28,764 nt of DNA from Bacteroides_E sp964522975 (GCA_964522975.1 CAZFXK010000022.1:1-28764), one strand, 5' to 3'. Positions 16,650 through 24,525 are shown, numbered from the stretch's first letter. The notes: generated by a model from the sequence alone, not told the origin. A program made the numbers and translations.

Positions 16650-16684
16650 TACACAATTCCCCACAAATCTCCACCTTTTACCAC
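16650..16684 (-). promoter_or_regulatory. MraZ operator: four direct repeats with 10-bp period
   Basis: Read on the minus strand, GTGGT (16684-16680), GTGGA (16674-16670), GTGGG (16664-16660) and a degenerate GTGTA (16654-16650) are each separated by exactly 5 bases. This is the architecture described for MraZ boxes: short TGGG/GTGG-type repeats with 5-nt spacers upstream of mraZ. A -7-like TAATTTTA (16651-16644) overlaps the last repeat, so bound MraZ would sit on the promoter. The repeats are seen directly; the function is inferred from the known family mode of binding. Confidence 0.8.
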
Positions 16685-16861
16685 TAAATATTTTCAATAA
16701 GTTTTCAACAGTTTTTATTCTTCATTGTGTTTTTTTTGAGGTAGCGGTTTTTTGACTTGAAGCTTTTTCAAAATTATGTCTTTTGTAAAATGTTTACTGC
16801 AAATAAATGTTCTTTTCAAGAAAGAAGTGACTGAGTAGAATCATTATTTCAATAATAATTC

Positions 16862-16891
16862 TATGTAATTTAAAAAGATAGTTTAATTTTG
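16862..16891 (+). promoter_or_regulatory. Candidate promoter of the glsA-glsB pair
   Basis: TAATTTTG at 16884-16891 is an exact TAnnTTTG -7 element. TATG at 16862-16865 is a three-of-four match to the TTTG -33 element with an 18-base spacer. Transcription would begin near 16898, about 20 bases before the glsA start. The rest of the 16615-16917 spacer shows only the MraZ boxes and AT-rich filler. Confidence 0.5.
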
Positions 16892-16917
16892 CTACTAAAC
16901 TATGAGTTCAAAAAAGG

Positions 16918-17745
16918 ATGAGTGAAGATTCTTTATTTTTAATTGATGTAGACGGCATATTACAAGATAAAGCTTCTGGGTATTATAGATACATCCCTAA
17001 ATGTCTTGTTTCTTATTTAAAAAAGATAGTTCATCAAGATGAATTAAATGAGTTTTTAAAAGAAGTATCTAATTTGGAAGGCGTTCCTTTTCTGGAAGCA
17101 TGCGTCTCTTTTTTAGGAATGGATCTTCAAGTTGAAGGATTGGAAAATATACCGAAAGATAGACTCTATACTTTTGTGTCAAACCATCCTTTAGGAGGAC
17201 AAGATGGTGTTGCGTTAGGTTATATCATTGGAAAGAAGTTTGACGGGAAAGTGAAATATTTGATAAATGATTTGTTGATGAATTTAAGAGGATTAGCTCC
17301 TTTAGGTATTCCTATCAATAAAACAGGAAAGCAATCTCGTGATTTTCCTAGAATGGTTGAGGCTGGTTTTGATTCAGATAATCAGTTAATTATGTTTCCG
17401 TCCGGAATTTGCTCAAGGCGCATTGATGGTAAAATACAAGATTTGCCTTGGTCTAAAACTTTCATCACTAAAAGTGTTCAGACTAAGCGCGATATTGTTC
17501 CAATCCATTTTGGGGGAAGAAATTCCGATTTCTTCTATAATTTATCCAGTATTTGTAAGTTTTTCGGCATTAAATTTAATATTGCAATGCTTTATTTAGC
17601 AGATGAAATGTTGAAAAATAGGAATAAATCTTTCCGCGTGGTTTTTGGAAAACCCATATCTTGGGAAGTGTTTGACTCCAGTAAGAAACCTCAGGAGTGG
17701 GCACAAGAGGTGAGAGAGAGTGTGTACCAGTTAGATAAAGTATAA
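16918..17745 (+). CDS. glsA: Glycine-lipid O-acyltransferase GlsA (PlsC-like)
   Basis: This 275-residue protein belongs to the 1-acylglycerol-phosphate acyltransferase superfamily. The acceptor-site motif NHPLGGQD (89-96) has His and Asp separated by five residues rather than the classical four. FPSGICSRR (about 160) stands where PlsC-type enzymes have their PEGTR-like motif. Directly downstream lies an OlsB/GNAT-like acyltransferase. In Bacteroides this pair is known as GlsA-GlsB and makes N-acyloxyacyl glycine lipids, with GlsA adding the second, ester-linked chain. The role is assigned by resemblance and gene pairing. The start ATG follows AAAAAAGG; an earlier ATG at 16901 is closed by a stop after seven codons. 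Confidence 0.75.
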   Translation: MSEDSLFLIDVDGILQDKASGYYRYIPKCLVSYLKKIVHQDELNEFLKEVSNLEGVPFLEACVSFLGMDLQVEGLENIPKDRLYTFVSNHPLGGQDGVALGYIIGKKFDGKVKYLINDLLMNLRGLAPLGIPINKTGKQSRDFPRMVEAGFDSDNQLIMFPSGICSRRIDGKIQDLPWSKTFITKSVQTKRDIVPIHFGGRNSDFFYNLSSICKFFGIKFNIAMLYLADEMLKNRNKSFRVVFGKPISWEVFDSSKKPQEWAQEVRESVYQLDKV

Positions 17746-17761
17746 AAGCAGGTGTAAAAAG

Positions 17762-18760
17762 ATGGAAGATATTATACAGCCAATAGATACGAAGTTAATA
17801 TTAAGCGAGTTAACTGAAAATAAGCGCTTGCGCATGACTAATCGTAGTCAAAATGATATTTATATCATTACAGCTGAAAATTCACCTCATACAATGAAAG
17901 AAATTGGGCGCTTGCGTGAACTTGCTTTTCGTGCCGCAGGAGGTGGCACGGGTAAAGCTTATGATATAGATGAGTATGATACCATGGAAGATGGATACAA
18001 ACAACTCATTGTGTGGGATCCTGAGAATAAACAGATTATTGGAGGATATCGTTATTTATTGGGAACTGATGTGCAAATTGACGAAGAGGGGATTCCAAGA
18101 TTGGCTACTTCACATATGTTTAAGTTTTCTGATCAATTCATTCAATACTATCTGCCTAGAACCATTGAACTAGGGCGTTCTTTTGTAGCCTTGGAATATC
18201 AATCCACCCGGGCGGGGAGTAAAGCTATTTTTGCTCTTGATAATTTATGGGATGGTTTGGGGGCATTGACAGTCATTATGCCTGATGTAAAATATTTCTT
18301 TGGTAAAGTAACCATGTATCCCAGTTATCATCCTAAGGGAAGAGATATGATTCTTTATTTCCTGAAGAAACATTTTGAAGATAAAGAGTGTTTGATTTAT
18401 CCTATAAATCCTTTAGCTATTAAAGAAAATGAGAAGGAATTAGAGGCTCTTTTTAATAAAGATAATTTTAAAGAGGATTATAAAATACTGAATTCAGAAA
18501 TTCGAAAGTTGGGATATAATATTCCTCCACTGGTCAATGCTTATATGAGTCTAAGTCCCACTATGCGTATGTTTGGTACGGCTATCAATGATGTCTTTGG
18601 CAATGTTGAGGAAACAGGTATTTTGATAGCTGTGGATGAAATATTGGAAGAGAAAAAACTACGCCATATTGAATCGTTTATCAAAAAAAACCCAAAAAAT
18701 TTTGAAATACAATCATCAAATAAAATGGCTTGCACTATCTTAAAGAAGAGAAAAGAATAA
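17762..18760 (+). CDS. glsB: Glycine N-acyltransferase GlsB (OlsB-like GNAT protein)
   Basis: This 332-residue protein has an N-terminal GNAT domain of the OlsB (acyl-ACP N-acyltransferase) type. Family segments visible are LRELAFRAAGGGTG (51-64), IIGGYRY (92-98) and ELGRSFV (136-142), the last of which fits the acyl-donor pyrophosphate-binding region. In Bacteroides GlsB condenses a 3-hydroxy fatty acid with glycine, giving the monoacyl glycine that GlsA acylates again. It follows glsA by 16 bp and its stop lies within a strong hairpin. The C-terminal third (about 220-332) is helical and without a motif I recognise. A general hemolysin-like GNAT annotation is the alternative name. Confidence 0.78.
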   Translation: MEDIIQPIDTKLILSELTENKRLRMTNRSQNDIYIITAENSPHTMKEIGRLRELAFRAAGGGTGKAYDIDEYDTMEDGYKQLIVWDPENKQIIGGYRYLLGTDVQIDEEGIPRLATSHMFKFSDQFIQYYLPRTIELGRSFVALEYQSTRAGSKAIFALDNLWDGLGALTVIMPDVKYFFGKVTMYPSYHPKGRDMILYFLKKHFEDKECLIYPINPLAIKENEKELEALFNKDNFKEDYKILNSEIRKLGYNIPPLVNAYMSLSPTMRMFGTAINDVFGNVEETGILIAVDEILEEKKLRHIESFIKKNPKNFEIQSSNKMACTILKKRKE

Positions 18761-18781
18761 AAGATATTCTTTTATTCTTTT
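18751..18781. terminator. Bidirectional hairpin terminator between glsB and dgt
   Basis: A perfect 14-bp inverted repeat, AAAAGAATAAAAGA then loop TAT then its complement, spans 18751-18781. It includes the glsB stop codon (18758-18760) and ends 15 bp before the dgt stop. The stem is almost wholly A/T but long. The right arm supplies a T-rich tail for glsB transcripts, and the left arm does so for dgt transcripts read on the other strand. Confidence 0.65.
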
Positions 18782-18796
18782 GATGGGAGGGGCTTA

Positions 18797-20119
18797 TCAG
18801 ATAGTAGGTAAGGAGGTTCCATTAATTTTTTGATATAAATCTAAAGCGAATACATCAGTCATACCCGAAATATAATCTAATATTGCTTGTATACGTCCAA
18901 AAATAGAGGGAGCATAAACGTCATATTGTTTAGATATCCGATTAATAAGTAATTTTGAATAGGCCTTCTCCGGGTTTATGACAGCTTCAATCATTAAATC
19001 TAGCAACGTGGAGATAATCTTAAATCCTGCAATTTCAATATCTACTACATCCTGTGAATTATATATTTTATTTTGTGCAATCTTGCTACATTCTTTATAA
19101 GCATTTAGGGGCCTTTCAGCAATAGCTTGTATAATAGGTGAATCATAATCTCCTTGTAGTATTTTTTCTTCATTTTCAACAAAGGATTTTACGCATTCTT
19201 GAATTAATAGTCCAATTACAGATGAGCGAAGATAGGCTATTTGTTCGTTTTTATCTGTGACAAACTTAAAATGGAATTTCATTTTAGACTGTCTTTCCGG
19301 AGGGAAAAAATTAAGTAGAAGTTCTTGTGTTTTTTCTAATGATAAGATCTTCAATTTGTAAGCATCTTCTATGTCCATAATTTGATAGCAAATATCATCC
19401 GCAGCCTCTACCAAAAAGACTAAAGGATGCCGTGCATAGTGTATGGGAGAATCACTTCGTTTTTTTATTTGTAATTTTTCAGATATACGTTGGTAGCTAT
19501 CAATTTCCGTATTGAAAAATCCAAATTTTTGTTTCTTTGAAGAGCGTGAAGTGTGTGGATATTTTACTATGGCGGCTAGGGTGGAATAAGTCATCACAAA
19601 TCCACCTTCTCTCCTTCCTTTGAATTGATGAGTTAATAATCTGAATGCATTGGCATTTCCTTCAAAGTGAGTAAGGTCTTGCCATTCTTCATCTGACACT
19701 AGGTTTTTTATGTATTGTCCCGCCCCTTCTGAAAAGTAAGTAGCGATGGCTTTTTCTCCGGAATGTCCAAAAGGAGGGTTTCCTAGATCGTGTGCTAAAC
19801 AAGCTGCTGAAACAATACTTCCGATTTCGGGTAACAAAGTGCTTTCTAAAGCAGGTGTTTTATGAATGAGTTCTTTTGCTACATCACTCCCAAGTGACCT
19901 TCCCACACAAGAAACCTCTAAACTGTGAGTAAGCCTGTTGTGTACAAAAATGCTACCCGGAAGAGGAAAGACCTGCGTTTTATTTTGCAATCGTCTAAAA
20001 GGGGCAGAAAAAATCAGTCGGTCAAAATCTCGTTGAAATTCAGAACGATTCTCTTTATCCTTTTTAGCATAGTTTTCTAAACCAAATCGTGTAGTAGATA
20101 AAAGATGATTCCAGTCCAT
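18797..20119 (-). CDS. dgt: Deoxyguanosinetriphosphate triphosphohydrolase (dGTPase)
   Basis: This HD-superfamily dNTP triphosphohydrolase cleaves dGTP, and often other dNTPs, to the deoxynucleoside and triphosphate. In 440 residues it shows FSAPFRRLQNKTQV (37-50), RLTHSLEVS with His65, and the metal-binding pair His110-Asp111 in AHDLGNPPFGHSGE. FLVEAADDICYQIMD further on carries the later metal-ligand Asp. The length matches the family. It is convergent with glsB and divergent from dut, another nucleotide-pool enzyme, across a 127-bp spacer. Confidence 0.93.
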   Translation of the reverse strand: MDWNHLLSTTRFGLENYAKKDKENRSEFQRDFDRLIFSAPFRRLQNKTQVFPLPGSIFVHNRLTHSLEVSCVGRSLGSDVAKELIHKTPALESTLLPEIGSIVSAACLAHDLGNPPFGHSGEKAIATYFSEGAGQYIKNLVSDEEWQDLTHFEGNANAFRLLTHQFKGRREGGFVMTYSTLAAIVKYPHTSRSSKKQKFGFFNTEIDSYQRISEKLQIKKRSDSPIHYARHPLVFLVEAADDICYQIMDIEDAYKLKILSLEKTQELLLNFFPPERQSKMKFHFKFVTDKNEQIAYLRSSVIGLLIQECVKSFVENEEKILQGDYDSPIIQAIAERPLNAYKECSKIAQNKIYNSQDVVDIEIAGFKIISTLLDLMIEAVINPEKAYSKLLINRISKQYDVYAPSIFGRIQAILDYISGMTDVFALDLYQKINGTSLPTI

Positions 20120-20180
20120 AAGTTCTATTTTAGTTTATTTTATTCAATTTAAGAGGGATATAGTTTTAGTTATTTAACGG

Positions 20181-20205
20181 CAAAGCTATGTGTAATTGAG
20201 TCAAA
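20181..20205 (-). promoter_or_regulatory. Candidate promoter of dgt
   Basis: On the minus strand TAGCTTTG (20188-20181) is an exact TAnnTTTG element about 60 bp before the dgt start. A TTTG lies upstream at 20205-20202, but with only 13 bases between them, which is too short. The -7 element is good and the -33 partner is uncertain. It interlocks with the candidate dut promoter on the other strand. Confidence 0.4.
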
Positions 20206-20218
20206 TTGTCTATTTTCG
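20187..20218 (+). promoter_or_regulatory. Candidate promoter of the dut operon
   Basis: TATTTTCG at 20211-20218 matches the -7 consensus TAnnTTTG in all but one position. TATG at 20187-20190, with a 20-base spacer, is a partial -33 match. The start codon of dut lies 28 bp downstream. Overlap with the opposed dgt candidate suggests interlocked divergent promoters. Confidence 0.35.
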
Positions 20219-20246
20219 TCATTAAATATAAAAATAAGTATTCATT

Positions 20247-20681
20247 ATGAAAATAAAAGTCATAAATAAGTCTTCACATTCTTTACCTCAATATGAAACG
20301 GAGCTATCTGCCGGTATGGATATTCGGGCAAACATACCGGAGTCCATAACCTTAGAGCCTATGGATCGATGTTTGGTTCCTACAGGTTTGTATTTTTCTT
20401 TGCCGAAAGGTTATGAGGCCCAAATTAGGCCTCGTAGTGGTTTGGCTATCAAAAAAGGCATTACGGTACTGAACACTCCGGGTACAATTGATGCGGATTA
20501 TCGGGGGGAATTATGTGTTATTTTAATTAATCTTTCCAAAGAGACTTTTATTATTAATAATGGAGATCGTATTGCACAAATGGTAATTTCAGCTCATGAA
20601 CAGCCCGAATGGGAATTAGTAGAGGGTCTTGATAAAACGACAAGAGGTGAAGGAGGATTTGGACATACCGGTAATCAATGA
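20247..20681 (+). CDS. dut: Deoxyuridine 5'-triphosphate nucleotidohydrolase (dUTPase)
   Basis: Homotrimeric dUTPase hydrolyses dUTP to dUMP and pyrophosphate, keeping uracil out of DNA and supplying thymidylate synthesis. All five signature motifs can be seen in 144 residues: AGMDIRA (22-28), RPRSGLA (61-67), a GTIDADYRGE segment (79-88) holding the catalytic Asp and Tyr, GDRIAQMV, and the C-terminal RGEGGFGHTG arm. It is the first gene of an operon; the next gene starts 4 bp after its stop. Confidence 0.97.
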   Translation: MKIKVINKSSHSLPQYETELSAGMDIRANIPESITLEPMDRCLVPTGLYFSLPKGYEAQIRPRSGLAIKKGITVLNTPGTIDADYRGELCVILINLSKETFIINNGDRIAQMVISAHEQPEWELVEGLDKTTRGEGGFGHTGNQ

Positions 20682-20685
20682 TATA

Positions 20686-22422
20686 ATGAAAAAAAAACCA
20701 ATTTCTATTTTTTTGTTGATTTCTCTTTTTCTGTTTTTCTCTTCATTTAAAAGTGTTACACAAGATGAGGATTCTTTGGCAGTCAATTCTTTTAGTGTAC
20801 TTCAGAAACATAATTACTTTTATTTAGAAGGACTAAATCAAAAATTTAAGGGGAGTTATGATGCTGCGTATGATTTGTTTACCTATAGTTTAGTAGTCGA
20901 TGAGCAGCCAACCGCACTTTATGAGCTAGCTATGCTGGAAGTTAGGATGGGAGATATGGAGAGTGCTGTTGACAAATTGGAGAAGGCTGTGGTTATGGAT
21001 TCTACAAATTATTGGTATGCACAGAGTCTGGTGGGCCTTTATCAGCAACTGGATAGACGAGAAGATGCACTTGCTCTGACTGAACGTATGGTGGAATGGT
21101 TTCCTACAAAGGTGGAAGTGTTGTTTGCTCTCTTAGATTTATATAATCAGATTGAAGATTCTGATAATATGCTTCAAGTTCTTGATCGGATAGAGGAGAA
21201 AATGGGAAAATCTGAGCAGCTGAGTATGGAGAAGTTCCGACTTTATCTGCATTTTGAAGAAGAAGATAAAGCCTTAGAAGAGATAAAAGAGCTTGTAGCA
21301 GAGTATCCTAATGATTTACGTTATTATGTGTTGCTTGGTGATGTACTTATGCAGTTAGAGAGAAAAGAAGAGGCCTACAAAATATATCAAGAAGTTCTTC
21401 AAGAAGAGCCGGATAATGTTATGGCTTTACTTTCTATGGCTTCCTATTATGAAAAAATGGAGGATTATGAGCAGTATGAAAAACAATTAGATTATCTGTT
21501 AGCAACTAAGAATGTCTTACCGGAAATAAAAATCAGCATCTTGCGGATGATAATTTCAAAAGGGGACACCACTGAGTCAGATAGCTTAAATATAACTAAT
21601 CGTTTTCATAAAGCATTATCTGCTGATGAGGAGGATGAGCAGGTTTCTCTCTTCTATGCCCAATATTTATTAAGTAAGAAAAACAATAAAGCAGCGAAAC
21701 CATTACTGGAGAAGGTCGTGGATTTGAATCCCGTTAATAAGACTGCTCGCTTGATGTTATTAAGCATCGTTGCACAAGAAAACGATTTTGAGGGTATCAT
21801 TAAGGTCTGTGAACCCGGTATAATAGCTACTCCTGAGGCTATAGAATTTTACTTTTATCTAGCCATTGCTTATAATCAAGTAGGAAGGTTTGAAGAAACA
21901 ATAGAGGTTTGTAAAAAAGCATTGGAAAGGGTGGATGACAATACAGCGAAAGAAGTAATCTCCGATTTTTATGCAATAATGGGGGATGTGTATCATCAAC
22001 AAAACAAGAAAGAAGAATCGTATGCTGCTTATGACTCCGCTTTAGTCCATAATGCAAATAATATGGGAGTGCTGAATAATTATGCTTATTTTCTGTCGGA
22101 AGAAAATAAGCATTTAGATCAGGCCAAAGATATGAGCTATAAAACGATAAAGGCTGAGCCTAAGAACTCCACTTATTTAGATACCTATGCTTGGATACTC
22201 TTTCTGAAAGGAAATTATGCTGAGGCTAAGATTTATATTGATGATGCGTTGAAGAATGGGGGTGATGAAAGCGAAGTGATTGTTGAGCATAGTGGAGATA
22301 TCTACTATTTAAATGGTGAAAAAGAAAGAGCTCTTGAGTTATGGGTTCAAGCTAAAGAGTTAGGAGGAGACTCTAAGCTTTTACACAAGAAAATTAAAAA
22401 GAAAAAATATTATGCTAAATGA
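20686..22422 (+). CDS. Secreted tetratricopeptide repeat protein
   Basis: This 578-residue protein begins MKKKPISIFLLISLF, a signal peptide without an obvious lipobox, so it is probably periplasmic. From about residue 35 to the end it is a chain of TPR-like helical pairs, for example YPNDLRYYVLLGDVLMQLER and NSTYLDTYAWILFLKGNYAE. It probably acts as a protein-binding scaffold; no catalytic motif is visible. The start is the ATG at 20686, because the frame extends upstream only through dut in another frame without a good start. Its last codons overlap the next gene as ATGA, so the two are translationally coupled. The operon with dut, a DUF4292 lipoprotein and an EnvC-like protein is one I recognise from Bacteroides; the function is unknown. 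Confidence 0.85.
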   Translation: MKKKPISIFLLISLFLFFSSFKSVTQDEDSLAVNSFSVLQKHNYFYLEGLNQKFKGSYDAAYDLFTYSLVVDEQPTALYELAMLEVRMGDMESAVDKLEKAVVMDSTNYWYAQSLVGLYQQLDRREDALALTERMVEWFPTKVEVLFALLDLYNQIEDSDNMLQVLDRIEEKMGKSEQLSMEKFRLYLHFEEEDKALEEIKELVAEYPNDLRYYVLLGDVLMQLERKEEAYKIYQEVLQEEPDNVMALLSMASYYEKMEDYEQYEKQLDYLLATKNVLPEIKISILRMIISKGDTTESDSLNITNRFHKALSADEEDEQVSLFYAQYLLSKKNNKAAKPLLEKVVDLNPVNKTARLMLLSIVAQENDFEGIIKVCEPGIIATPEAIEFYFYLAIAYNQVGRFEETIEVCKKALERVDDNTAKEVISDFYAIMGDVYHQQNKKEESYAAYDSALVHNANNMGVLNNYAYFLSEENKHLDQAKDMSYKTIKAEPKNSTYLDTYAWILFLKGNYAEAKIYIDDALKNGGDESEVIVEHSGDIYYLNGEKERALELWVQAKELGGDSKLLHKKIKKKKYYAK

Positions 22423-22994
22423 TTAAATCGAAGTCTGTTTTAGCTTATTTTTTTATGTGTTTGTTTTTCTTCGCATCTTGTGGTACAACAAAGCTGTCGT
22501 TTTCTCCATTACAGATAAGAGAAGCACCTTCTTTATCCTCTAGGGTAGAAACCTTCTATTGGGATGAGACGACAAAACAAAAGCAAAAAGCTAAAGGAAC
22601 CTTGAGATGGGTGAAAAAGGAAGGCATACATCTCTCTTTTAGAGTGCCGTTTGTTCAATCTGAGGCAATACGGGTTGTGTTTACTCCTAATAAGATTTGT
22701 TTATTTAATCGTTTAGAAAAGGAATATATAGAATTAAGCTTTAATAAATTAAAAAATAAATTTCCACAGCTTCTAAGCTTTCATCAGTTAGAGGAAGAGT
22801 TATATCAAACCATTCAATCAAAAGGTAAAGGTAGATTAAAGGGTAGTCAATTAGGAATTTCTCTTTTTAATGAATACGATTTATTCATAGATCGAATAAA
22901 TTTAGAGCCTGTCCAATTGTATGACACTAAAGTCCCCAAAAGTTATAAGTGGGTAGATGAGGATTTCTTTCTTAATCAAATAATTTATGAGTAA
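22419..22994 (+). CDS. DUF4292-type lipoprotein
   Basis: The 191-residue product has a lipoprotein signal peptide ending FFASCGTTK, with the acylated Cys at about residue 21, so it should be anchored in a membrane facing the periplasm. The mature part is beta-rich (KAKGTLRWVKKEGIHLSFRV, EAIRVVFTPNKICLFNR). This fits the DUF4292 family, which I take to have a LolA/LolB-like lipoprotein-carrier fold; the fold statement is inference. It overlaps the TPR gene by 4 bp and the EnvC-like gene by 8 bp. Such tight coupling suggests the three products act together in the envelope. Confidence 0.78.
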   Translation: MIKSKSVLAYFFMCLFFFASCGTTKLSFSPLQIREAPSLSSRVETFYWDETTKQKQKAKGTLRWVKKEGIHLSFRVPFVQSEAIRVVFTPNKICLFNRLEKEYIELSFNKLKNKFPQLLSFHQLEEELYQTIQSKGKGRLKGSQLGISLFNEYDLFIDRINLEPVQLYDTKVPKSYKWVDEDFFLNQIIYE

Positions 22995-24249
22995 GCGTAC
23001 GTTTATTATAGTATTGTTTTGTGTTTTTTCTATCCCTTCGCTAGTTGGACAGACTAGTGATTTCATTAAAGAGCTGGAGAAACAACGAAAACTGATTCAA
23101 CAACAGATTCAAGAAACGGAAAGCTTGCTGCAAACTACAAAAAAAGATGTGGGCGGACAGCTGAATAGTTTGGCTACTTTGACTGGCCAGATTGAAGAAC
23201 GTAAACGTTTGGTTTTGCAATTAAATGCTGATGTTGAGGCGATGGACAAAGAGATTGCTTCATTGAATAACCAACTGATAGAGTTGGAGAATGACTTAAA
23301 GATGAAGAAAGATCAATATGCTCTTTCTGTACGCTATCTTCACCGGAACAGGACTATACAAGATAAATTAATGTTTGTTTTTTCTGCTAAGACACTTTCT
23401 CAAACGTATCGGAGGATGCGTTATGTAAAAGAATACGGAATGTACCAGCAAAAACAGGGGGAAGATATAGTTGATAAACAGCAAGAAATAAGTAAAAAAA
23501 AGTTAGACGTAGAGAGATCTCGTCAGACTAAAAAAGCTTTGATTACTGCCCGTGAAGAAGAGATGGATAAGTTGAAAAATCAAGAAAAACAGAAACGTAC
23601 TTTAGTGGGTAGTTTACAGCGAAAGCAGAAAGACCTACAACGAGAAATAAATAAAAAACGACAAGAAGCGAATAAATTAAATGCTCGGATTGATAAGCTG
23701 ATAGAGGAAGAGATGGCTAAAGCTCAACGTTTAGCAGAGGCTGAACGCAGGGAAACAGCCAAAGAGAAGGGAGAAGTCATTGAGAAAACTCCAATGGGCA
23801 AATTTATGATGACACCGGCTGATCAAAAACTATCGGGAAGTTTTGTAAATAATCGGGGTAAATTACCTGTTCCTATATCTACACCTTATATTATAGTAAG
23901 TCGTTATGGACAATATAATGTGGAAGGATTGCGCAATGTGAAACTGGATAATAAAGGAATCGATATCCAAGGGCAACCCGGAGCCAATGCTTTATCTATT
24001 TTTAATGGAAAAGTGGCGGCTGTCTTTGAATTTAATGGTTTGTTCAACATTCTTGTACGCCACGGAAATTATATCTCCGTATACTGTAATCTTACGGAGG
24101 CTTATGTGAAATCCGGAGAACAAGTAACAACGAAACAAAGATTAGGTAAGATCTATTCTGACGCAAGTGATAATAATCGTACGGTTCTTCATTTTCAATT
24201 ACGTAAAGAAACGGTTAAACTGAATCCGGAACTTTGGATTGCCCGTTAG
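22987..24249 (+). CDS. EnvC-like murein hydrolase activator with degenerate LytM (M23) domain
   Basis: This 420-residue protein has a signal peptide (about 1-21), a long Glu/Lys/Gln-rich coiled coil (about 25-270) and a C-terminal LytM/M23 domain (about 290-420). Compared with catalytic M23 peptidases, the first zinc ligand of HxxxD is Asn322, although Asp326 remains. The YAHL His is Asn368 (YCNL), and HxH is reduced to V-L-His402. The protein should therefore not hydrolyse peptidoglycan itself. The architecture is that of EnvC, which activates septal amidases. The start overlaps the lipoprotein gene by 8 bp, and it is the last gene of the dut operon. An amidase partner is not encoded in this window. 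Confidence 0.85.
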   Translation: MSKRTFIIVLFCVFSIPSLVGQTSDFIKELEKQRKLIQQQIQETESLLQTTKKDVGGQLNSLATLTGQIEERKRLVLQLNADVEAMDKEIASLNNQLIELENDLKMKKDQYALSVRYLHRNRTIQDKLMFVFSAKTLSQTYRRMRYVKEYGMYQQKQGEDIVDKQQEISKKKLDVERSRQTKKALITAREEEMDKLKNQEKQKRTLVGSLQRKQKDLQREINKKRQEANKLNARIDKLIEEEMAKAQRLAEAERRETAKEKGEVIEKTPMGKFMMTPADQKLSGSFVNNRGKLPVPISTPYIIVSRYGQYNVEGLRNVKLDNKGIDIQGQPGANALSIFNGKVAAVFEFNGLFNILVRHGNYISVYCNLTEAYVKSGEQVTTKQRLGKIYSDASDNNRTVLHFQLRKETVKLNPELWIAR

Positions 24250-24272
24250 TAAGTATTTTATAGTTCTCGTTT

Positions 24273-24287
24273 TTTGGTTTAACCAAA
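24273..24287. repeat. Short perfect palindrome after the EnvC-like gene
   Basis: TTTGGTT, a central T, then AACCAAA form a 15-base perfect inverted repeat 24 bp after the EnvC-like stop codon, just behind a TTTTTT tract. It could be part of the operon terminator region. The loop is too short for a classical hairpin, so the role is uncertain. Confidence 0.35.
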
Positions 24288-24317
24288 GCCATTTCTTTAT
24301 TGATAGGCTCCTGTTTT

Positions 24318-24400
24318 GTCGGTCCCAGACCGACAAGGTATTTAACCTAGACCTATGCCTGTTCGGTCTGGGTTAAACTTGTGTCAGATCCGGGACCGAC
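24318..24400. repeat. Nested inverted repeats built on a GTCGGTCCC/GGGACCGAC core
   Basis: GTCGGTC (24318-24324) pairs with GACCGAC (24328-24334) as a tight hairpin. CCCAGACCGA (24324-24333) is also complementary to TCGGTCTGGG (24363-24372), and GTCGGTCCC (24318-24326) to GGGACCGAC (24392-24400). Three variants of one core thus allow alternative pairings in 83 bp of sequence visibly richer in G+C than its surroundings. It may be the terminator area of the dut operon or the remains of a repeat element. No T-tract follows the hairpins. Confidence 0.6.
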
Positions 24401-24423
24401 TTATTTCAATAATTAGGTGTGTC

Positions 24424-24525
24424 TTATCCTGCAAGAGTAAAGCTGGGTTTTGTTTGATAAAGTTCTTTTGTGATAGAACTGATAGGCTAATCCGTTTCCA
24501 TAGATAAATCTATTTTGCAGGATAA
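24424..24525. mobile_element. Short MITE-like element with 11-bp terminal inverted repeats
   Basis: TTATCCTGCAA at 24424-24434 is the exact reverse complement of TTGCAGGATAA at 24515-24525. The 80 bp between them code for nothing. I see no clear target-site duplication next to the ends. It may be a MITE or an insertion sequence collapsed to its ends. It lies 46 bp before the surviving part of a truncated glycosidase-like gene, which suggests involvement in that truncation. Confidence 0.45.

Noticed and set aside
20629..20685. Upstream extension of the TPR protein into dut
   Set aside because: It overlaps the conserved dUTPase C-terminus and would bury the signal peptide; the ATG at 20686 precedes it directly.
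22987..24249. Active M23 peptidase
   Set aside because: The motif positions carry Asn322, Asn368 and Val in place of active-site His residues, so catalysis is unlikely.
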